Assembly: GCA_023416735.1 (NCBI GenBank)
Contig: JAEZGX010000026.1
Location: forward strand, 62,001-126,000
DNA length: 64,000 bases
Reading direction: 5' to 3'
Source: Verrucomicrobiota bacterium
GTDB taxonomy: Bacteria > Verrucomicrobiota > Verrucomicrobiia > Opitutales > Opitutaceae
Shown: in pieces, positions 59,024 through 64,000 of the stretch
Numbering within the stretch: position 1 is the first letter of the stretch
How the letters are laid out: every line of letters begins with the position of its first letter
Made by a program: the position numbers and the translations under genes
Notes under the pieces: model-generated
Told to the model about the DNA's origin: nothing
Seen by the model: the letters and a program-made list of their open reading frames with translations, nothing else
The model's database searches: none

Positions 59024-59968
59024 CTACCGCCCCTTCATCTCCCGTCGCACATCGTCGATGAACCGCTTCCACTGAAAGGCCGGTCCCGGATCCACTTTGT
59101 TCTTCTGAATGTGATAATGCCCCAGGATGCCGCGAAACCGCGCCAGCTTCTCGTCCCCAAGTTTACTCGCCTTCGCCTCGCCGTTTTCATTCCTCGGAAA
59201 ATCGTCCTTCAATCGCGGAAAAATCCTGCACAACGCTGCCGTCAGCTTGGCGAGCGCCGCATACTGCTCGGGCGTCAGATCGTATTGATGCAGCCATTGC
59301 CCCTGAATCACGCCGCTCACCGGCTCCGCGCGTGAGGGACGCCCCACAAAATCCGGCGTGAGGATTCGCGGATCTTTGATCTGCGCGGGCACGCTCAACA
59401 CCGCGCCTCCGGGCTCATTCAGGTCGCGTCGATACCAACGCTCAAGCGGCTGCGTTGCGTCGGGCGGATACGCGCCGATATTCGCGATCTCGATGCCGAT
59501 CGAACGATCGTTCGAGGTCGTCGCGTGCAACGCCCGCTCCTGCAAATCGAGCGTCTGATAAATCGTTCCATCCACATCGATCAGGAAGTGCGCGCTCAGT
59601 CCCCGCGACTGCAGCGCCTCGAAGCAGAGCTTGCTCAATCCGCACGCATCGTAATGCAGCACCACCTGGTCAACCACCTTCCCCAATCGCCGCACTGTCC
59701 ATTCTGGCTGGGTCTCGCGCGGTCGAGCGGCGTCGCGCGTTGACGTCGGCCGCGGCACCATTCGCCGCTCTTTCGGGTAAGCGTTGTAACCCTTCGCCTC
59801 CTCCCATGTGACCACGCGCGTGCCGGTGTGGAAACGCTCGCCGGCCACGATGATCTCATCACCCGGAATCGCTCGCGGCGAATACGACCGGCAACCCGAT
59901 GCCAGCAGCACGACGACTCCCAGCACAATCCATCGCGGACCTGAGTTCTTCCAGAAGAGCGCACTCAC
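59024..59968 (-). CDS. N-acetylmuramoyl-L-alanine amidase, lipoprotein (AmpD/Amidase_2 type)
   Basis: 314 residues from a GTG at 59968; GGAAGAAG upstream could be a ribosome site. A lipobox LLASGC (Cys ~26) anchors it, probably in the outer membrane. The Amidase_2 fold shows zinc-ligand regions QVVLHYDACG, HFLIDVDGTIYQTLDLQERALHA, RSIGIEIANIG and the terminal GHYHIQKNKVDPGPAFQW, matching the AmpD His...His-x(n)-Asp-Pro-Gly ligands. It cleaves the bond between MurNAc and the stem peptide. It sits 12 bases from the stop of the AmpG-like gene, convergent. As a lipoprotein it acts outside the cytoplasm, more like AmiD than cytoplasmic AmpD. Confidence 0.92.
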   Translation of the reverse strand: MSALFWKNSGPRWIVLGVVVLLASGCRSYSPRAIPGDEIIVAGERFHTGTRVVTWEEAKGYNAYPKERRMVPRPTSTRDAARPRETQPEWTVRRLGKVVDQVVLHYDACGLSKLCFEALQSRGLSAHFLIDVDGTIYQTLDLQERALHATTSNDRSIGIEIANIGAYPPDATQPLERWYRRDLNEPGGAVLSVPAQIKDPRILTPDFVGRPSRAEPVSGVIQGQWLHQYDLTPEQYAALAKLTAALCRIFPRLKDDFPRNENGEAKASKLGDEKLARFRGILGHYHIQKNKVDPGPAFQWKRFIDDVRREMKGR

Positions 59969-60043
59969 GCGCTTCTTCTTCCATCATCCTCGCGCCAGCG
60001 CGAGCCCACTTGCCGTCGAGTTTTTTCGCCGGTCTCCGACGCG

Positions 60044-61408
60044 CTACTTCAACCCCATCTTCTTCCGCTTCCGATAAAGCGTCGCCTGATCGATGCCCAA
60101 GATTTCCGCCGCCTCGTTCATGCTCGAGGTCACCTCCAGCACCCGCTTGATGTGCTGCTCCTCCAACGCCTGCAGGGTCACCATCGCGCCCGTCTGCAGG
60201 GGCACATCTCCGATCGCTCCGGGATTCCCGGATCCCTGCCGGATTTCGACCGGGAGATCGCTCAACCCAATCAGATGCTCCGGCGCGAGAATCACCGCGC
60301 GTTCGATCGTGTTGCGCAGCTCGCGCAGATTTCCCGGCCAGTTGTAACGGCGAATGCAATCCGCCGCCTCATCCGTAAAACCTTCCACTTTCCGCCCAAA
60401 CTGCACCGCGCAGTGCTTCACATAGTGCTCCGCAAATCGCAGCACATCCTTCGGCCGCGCGCGCAACGGCGGCATCTCCACCGTGATCACGTTCAGCCGG
60501 TAATAAAGGTCCTCGCGAAACGCCCCTTCCGCCACGCGCTTCTTCAGATCGCGATTCGTCGCCGCGACAATTCGCACATCGCTGTGCCGCGTCACTGTCT
60601 CACCGAGACGCTCGTATTCTTTCTCCTGCAACAAGCGCAGCAGCTTCGGCTGAATCTCCAGCGGCAGATCTCCGATTTCATCGAGAAACAGCGTGCCGCC
60701 TTCCGCCGCCTTCACCTTGCCCCAATGATCGCGCATCGCCCCCGTGAACGATCCGCGCACGTGCCCGAAGAGCTGGCTCTCCAACAACTCCTTCGACAAA
60801 GCCGGACAACTCACCGTCACAAACGGCCGATCGGCCAGATGGCTCTGCGCGTGCAGCGCGCGCGCCGCGACGCTCTTGCCCGTGCCGCTCTCGCCCAGAA
60901 TCAAAACTGACGCCGTGCTCTTCGCCGCGCGATGCAATACATCCATCACCGCGCGCATCACCGGCGTCTCGAAATCGATCAACGGCTCGGGGCTCTGCGA
61001 TTGCACCTCCTTCACTTGCTCTTCGAGGCGTTCGATCTTCTGCCCCATTTCGTTGATGCGACGCAAACGCGCCAGCACCGCGTGAAACTGATCGCGCGTA
61101 AACGGCTTTTCCAGGAAGTCGACCGCGCCGTGATGAAGCGCCTGCACCGCCGTCTTCACCGTGCCTTGCGCCGAAAACATCACCACCGGCAGATTCGGCC
61201 GCAGCTTGATCAACTGCGGCAGTAACTGCAGGCCGTTCTGCCGGCCGAGATGCAGGTCGAGCAACACCGCATCGAACTTGTCCTCCCTCACCCGCTCCAG
61301 CGCGACATCGCCATTCGACGCACTCGTCGCAAAGTGACCTTCCTCCTCGATCAAGAGGCAGGTCGCCTCGCGAAAAATCTGATCATCATCGACGACGAGG
61401 AAGTCCAT
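60044..61408 (-). CDS. Sigma-54-dependent response regulator (NtrC family)
   Basis: 454 residues. Receiver (1-120) with Asp51 in VLLDLHLG. AAA+ domain (~145-375): Walker A GESGTGKS (172-179), sigma-54 loop GSFTGA (219-224; the usual form is GAFTGA), Walker B LFLDEI (240-245), ATNRDLKKRV and YNWPGNLREL. The C-terminal Fis-type helix-turn-helix is at ~410-454 (MNEAAEILGIDQATLYRKRKK). It activates RpoN promoters when phosphorylated. The histidine kinase gene is immediately upstream (6-base gap), so they form a two-component pair. Among known groups it is closest in layout to AlgB-type regulators. Targets are not visible here. Confidence 0.95.
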   Translation of the reverse strand: MDFLVVDDDQIFREATCLLIEEEGHFATSASNGDVALERVREDKFDAVLLDLHLGRQNGLQLLPQLIKLRPNLPVVMFSAQGTVKTAVQALHHGAVDFLEKPFTRDQFHAVLARLRRINEMGQKIERLEEQVKEVQSQSPEPLIDFETPVMRAVMDVLHRAAKSTASVLILGESGTGKSVAARALHAQSHLADRPFVTVSCPALSKELLESQLFGHVRGSFTGAMRDHWGKVKAAEGGTLFLDEIGDLPLEIQPKLLRLLQEKEYERLGETVTRHSDVRIVAATNRDLKKRVAEGAFREDLYYRLNVITVEMPPLRARPKDVLRFAEHYVKHCAVQFGRKVEGFTDEAADCIRRYNWPGNLRELRNTIERAVILAPEHLIGLSDLPVEIRQGSGNPGAIGDVPLQTGAMVTLQALEEQHIKRVLEVTSSMNEAAEILGIDQATLYRKRKKMGLK

Positions 61409-61414
61409 GGCGGA

Positions 61415-62527
61415 TCAATTTGTGCCGTTCGCCCGCGCAAAGTTGAGGATGAAGGTTGCGCCCTGGCCCGCCACGCTCTCGAGATTCAATTCCCCGCGCA
61501 TGTCGTGCACCAGCTTCTTCACGATGCTCAAGCCGAGCCCCGTCGAAGGTTCGCCACCCGTCGGCCGCGCGCTGAGTCGACGATAACGACGGAAAATCTG
61601 CTGCTTGTCGTTTTCCGTGAAACCCGGTCCTTCGTCGATCACGCGACATTCGCCGCGATCATTTGCCGCTTCGCCGACCACCAGTCGCACGCTTTTTCCC
61701 GGCGGCGAAAACTTCAGCGCATTCGACACGAGATTATCCAACACTTGCTCCAGCGCCGCGCGGTCCGCGTCGACGAGCACGCCTTCCGCCGACTGCTCCA
61801 ACGCCAGCCGGATATCTTTCCGGCTCGCATGCTCCGCATGGCGCTGCACCACCGCACTCGCCACGTCGTGCAGATAAACGGGCTGAAACTTCATTGGCCG
61901 CCCGTGATCGACTTCCGAATTCGCCAGAAACTCTTTCACGAACGAAAGCATCTGGTCCGTCGCGCGCAGGATGTTCGTCGCCATCCGTTGAAAGCGCGTG
62001 TCGTTGATCGACTTCGCCTTCTCGTGCAGAAGCTGCACGCTCATCAACATCCCGCCCAAGTGATTCTTGAGGTCGTGCGCCAAAATGCCGAGGAGCTCAT
62101 CCTTGTCCTCCGCCAATTGCCGCAGCCGATCTCGCGCCGTCTTCAACGCCAAGTGCGTTCGCACGCGTGAGAGCAACTCCGCCGCATTAAAGGGCTTCGT
62201 CACGTAATCCACGCCGCCACTTTCAAGCGCGCGCACGATCAGCGATTTATCGTCCGCCGCCGACAGAAAGATGATCGGGATGTCGATCCACGCCACATTC
62301 GCACGAATGCGACGACACACTTCGAAACCGTCCAAACCAGGCATCAACACATCGAGCAGGATCAAATCCACCTGCCGCTCATCGAGACGCCGCAGCGCCT
62401 GTTCGCCATCAAGCGCTGGCACGATTTCAAATCCCAAGTGCCCGAGCATGTCGCTAAGCACACGAAGGTTGGTTTCCTGGTCGTCGACGACCAGGATGCG
62501 AGCGGAGGACAGTTCGCGATGGGGCAC
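61415..62527 (-). CDS. Receiver-histidine kinase hybrid (REC-HK)
   Basis: 370 residues without TM. An N-terminal receiver (8-130) carries Asp59 in LILLDVLMPGLDG. The kinase core has the H-box ILAHDLKNHLGGM (His151; LKNHL replaces the usual LRTPL), N-box LDNLVSNALKFSPPG, RVIDEGPGF (G1) and GLGLSIVKKLVHDM (G2). Receiver-first kinases often pass phosphate back and forth with an upstream kinase. Its partner is the NtrC-type regulator, starting 6 bases after its stop. The 260-base region upstream holds no gene I can support. Confidence 0.93.
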   Translation of the reverse strand: MPHRELSSARILVVDDQETNLRVLSDMLGHLGFEIVPALDGEQALRRLDERQVDLILLDVLMPGLDGFEVCRRIRANVAWIDIPIIFLSAADDKSLIVRALESGGVDYVTKPFNAAELLSRVRTHLALKTARDRLRQLAEDKDELLGILAHDLKNHLGGMLMSVQLLHEKAKSINDTRFQRMATNILRATDQMLSFVKEFLANSEVDHGRPMKFQPVYLHDVASAVVQRHAEHASRKDIRLALEQSAEGVLVDADRAALEQVLDNLVSNALKFSPPGKSVRLVVGEAANDRGECRVIDEGPGFTENDKQQIFRRYRRLSARPTGGEPSTGLGLSIVKKLVHDMRGELNLESVAGQGATFILNFARANGTN

Positions 62528-62787
62528 GGTTAGAAGCGGAAAATAGAAACCGACGTTGCGAAAATCGTCCGCGAGTCCCCGCGAGAAAAACGGGGCAGTT
62601 CGGCCGCGTTACCCGGGAGGTCGTGCAACTCGCAAAGTAGGGAGGGCATGGGGCAGAGGCCCGACCGCGACCGGGAAGACTTGTTCATCATCTCGCGTGC
62701 AAAATGCGAAATTCCGCCGAATAGCAAAATTTATGCGCAGCTATTGCTCGCGAACCTGACGCAAGCTCAGCTCCCGCCGCTACTGAT

Positions 62788-63258
62788 TCAACGCGTCTGC
62801 AATGGATCGATCATCCAAAGCTGCTTCTCCACCTTACGCATCGATCCGTAGAGCAGATTCGCCGTAGCCGAATCCGTCGCGCGCTGCGCTTCGCGAAAGG
62901 CCCGCACCAACGCACGGCCCGATGCGCGGCACGCCTTCACGCACATCTTCAGCGATCGCTTCGACGCTTGGTTGATCGCCCGGGCGCTCGAACTCGAGCC
63001 AGTCCGCAACTTCACCGCAAACGGAGGTCGCGAATCTGGCCTTTCCGGACACGCACATTCCAACTCAGCCAGCCGTCGAACGATCCCCGTTCGCGCGTCC
63101 ACCAAGAGCGAAATCAATTTTTCCGTGTGCTCCCGATGCGGCGTTCCCGCGGCAAGATCGGCGCGCAAAGACTCTTCCCAAGCGCCAAGTTGATCGTGCG
63201 CGGTCAGCAATTGCCGGATCACGCGATCTTGGCGGCGGACTGACAAAGACGTGCTCAC
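62788..63258 (-). CDS. Dps/ferritin-like small helical protein
   Basis: 156 residues from a GTG at 63258. Predominantly helical; the C-terminal helix ATANLLYGSMRKVEKQLWMID resembles the last helix of Dps-type ferritins, and the first helix region (RVIRQLLTAHDQLGAWEESLRADL) fits the N-terminal helix. Clear ferroxidase ligands are not visible, and a basic linker (~75-110, rich in Lys, Arg and Ser) is unusual, so iron storage is uncertain. DNA binding is plausible. It follows the YflT-like gene by 25 bases on the same strand; both suggest a stress operon. Confidence 0.6.
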   Translation of the reverse strand: MSTSLSVRRQDRVIRQLLTAHDQLGAWEESLRADLAAGTPHREHTEKLISLLVDARTGIVRRLAELECACPERPDSRPPFAVKLRTGSSSSARAINQASKRSLKMCVKACRASGRALVRAFREAQRATDSATANLLYGSMRKVEKQLWMIDPLQTR

Positions 63259-63283
63259 GCAGTAAACCGGATTCGGTAAACGT

Positions 63284-63784
63284 TTAAGCCGCCACCAATC
63301 CCGCCACCTGCGCGGGAAGCGTCGGAGCCTGCTTTGTCGCCGCCAGCCATTCCGCCCCGGCCGGACTCGAAATATTTTCGGTTCCGACGTGCTGGAAAAC
63401 GTGCCACGCGATCGACGCCTGCACCTCGTTTCGCGCATGCACGCACAACACGATGCGATCCTCCTCCACCTTCTCCAAGACGCGCTTCGCGTCTCCCGGC
63501 GTAAGATTCAGGACTTCCAATTCGCGCCCAAACTTCGGCGACCGAATGTGCGAGTAGCTTTTGAAAAGTCGGCCCAGCACTCCGGCCGCTGCGACCTCGA
63601 TCGCGGAAGTAAATGGAACGTCCTGAAAATGCTTCAACCAGCAACACACGGCATTCGGCGCACGGCGACGCGGGAAAACGGCCGAGATGCGGTCAGCGGG
63701 AATCCCCGCGCGAATCAATCGCACCAGTGCGATGTCAGCCTGCAGCCTTGAGGACGCGTCCGCGAAAACAGGAATCGATGCCAT
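63284..63784 (-). CDS. YflT/DUF1269-like stress protein
   Basis: 166 residues from the ATG at 63784; an open frame runs upstream to 63994 but that part is unlike protein. The N-terminal IPVFADASSRLQADIALVRLIRAGIPADRISAVFP has the pattern of heat-induced YflT/general stress 17M domains (flavodoxin-like strand, then a helix and an IS-V strand). A Gly/Ala-rich central helix (~50-85) and a second alpha/beta unit (RIVLCVHARNEVQASIAWHVFQHVGTENI) follow. Role unknown. The first gene of a two-gene unit with the Dps-like gene. Confidence 0.65.
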   Translation of the reverse strand: MASIPVFADASSRLQADIALVRLIRAGIPADRISAVFPRRRAPNAVCCWLKHFQDVPFTSAIEVAAAGVLGRLFKSYSHIRSPKFGRELEVLNLTPGDAKRVLEKVEEDRIVLCVHARNEVQASIAWHVFQHVGTENISSPAGAEWLAATKQAPTLPAQVAGLVAA

Positions 63785-63909
63785 TGGAATTGAGAGGTGA
63801 ATGGTTGGGGCCAAATCGCCGGCGAAAGGTTCGCACGGCAGGATGAAAGTTGGCTGGACCTCTCTATAGCTAGCCCCGGGCCATCTGAGGCATTCCATGT
63901 TAAATTGCT

Positions 63910-63923
63910 CACTTACAAGTGAA
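63910..63923. promoter_or_regulatory. AT-rich palindrome upstream of the stress genes
   Basis: TCACTT-AC-AAGTGA, a perfect 6-bp dyad with a two-base centre, 126 bases upstream of the YflT-like start, in an AT-richer patch. TTTTTT follows on the plus strand at 63928-63933, so a weak plus-strand terminator from outside is also possible. A dyad of this size fits an operator for a dimeric repressor. Nothing else in 63785-64000 looks like a gene. Confidence 0.35.
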
Positions 63924-64000
63924 TGAGTTTTTTCAGCTCCTTGCCTTGACGGCCGGTTCCGCTGCATTTTGCGCAATCGGGGAAACCCCGGCATGCACTC

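Noticed and set aside
1..64000. tRNA, rRNA, CRISPR arrays, insertion sequences, prophage or plasmid genes
   Set aside because: No regularly spaced repeats, transposase, integrase or phage motifs were seen, and intergenic spaces show no cloverleaf or rRNA signature that I could recognise by eye.

Overview
The window is GC-rich, has no rRNA, tRNA, CRISPR array, transposase or phage gene that I can recognise, and looks like core chromosome of an environmental Gram-negative bacterium. TonB-dependent outer-membrane receptors, several giant hybrid sensor kinases, PEGA, HAF-repeat, DUF5060/DUF4038, DUF2959 and DUF4202 proteins, short extragenic palindromes and scarce Shine-Dalgarno sequences fit the Verrucomicrobiota. 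An Opitutaceae-like member is my best guess, but it is an inference from gene content only.

Layout. 1-1.7 kb (minus): 5' part of a TonB-dependent receptor and a thioredoxin-reductase-like flavoprotein. 1.7-2.3 kb: a structured leader ending in a terminator, directly before an isochorismatase-like hydrolase. 2.5-13.5 kb (plus): a sensory block with a small histidine kinase, a 1682-residue double hybrid kinase, and a receptor/YfiR/CHASE8-hybrid-kinase trio. 13.6-16.5 kb: panB-panC-coaC-coaX, the pantothenate-to-CoA genes, coupled by 4-nt overlaps. 16.5-21.3 kb (minus): a CheB-CheR-PAS-kinase-receiver fusion. 21.5-25 kb: nadA-nadC-nadB, de novo NAD synthesis. 25-27.2 kb (minus): an AraC-type regulator with a dyad-rich upstream region, and a conserved hypothetical gene. 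27.2-31.5 kb (plus): CHASE2 adenylate cyclase, SH3 protein, M48 protease and DUF2959 lipoprotein. 31.5-41.8 kb: single genes in both orientations (acetyltransferase, esterase, B3 metallo-beta-lactamase, DUF4038 glycosidase-like protein, acyl-ACP thioesterase, epimerase, rhomboid, SLC13 transporter, small membrane proteins). 42-47.8 kb: a small ORF, a pseudo-receiver/coiled-coil protein and a PEGA/TonB-C membrane protein, closed by a strong terminator. 47.9-52.3 kb (minus): single-domain response regulator, XRE regulator, pyruvate carboxylase. 52.4-55.3 kb: a frameshifted HAF-repeat surface protein, a YkgJ-type cysteine-cluster protein and a DUF4202 protein. 55.3-60 kb: AspT/YidE-type transporter, acetyltransferase, AmpG-like permease and a lipoprotein amidase. 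60-62.5 kb (minus): a receiver-kinase and its sigma-54 response regulator. 62.8-63.8 kb (minus): Dps-like and YflT-like stress proteins.

Two window-wide signals stand out. First, the plus strand is G-rich from 1 to about 24 kb and C-rich from about 26 kb to the end, whichever strand carries the genes, as expected around a replication terminus. Second, many first genes are preceded by pyrimidine-rich tracts rather than Shine-Dalgarno sequences. The best candidates for undescribed systems are the receptor-YfiR-CHASE8 kinase trio (a YfiBNR-like envelope sensor with a kinase output), the CHASE2 cyclase/SH3/M48/DUF2959 cluster, and the smORF/pseudo-receiver coiled-coil/PEGA-TonB cluster. No stretch over about 300 bases lacks a gene, except 41840-42158 if the small ORF at 42022 is not real.
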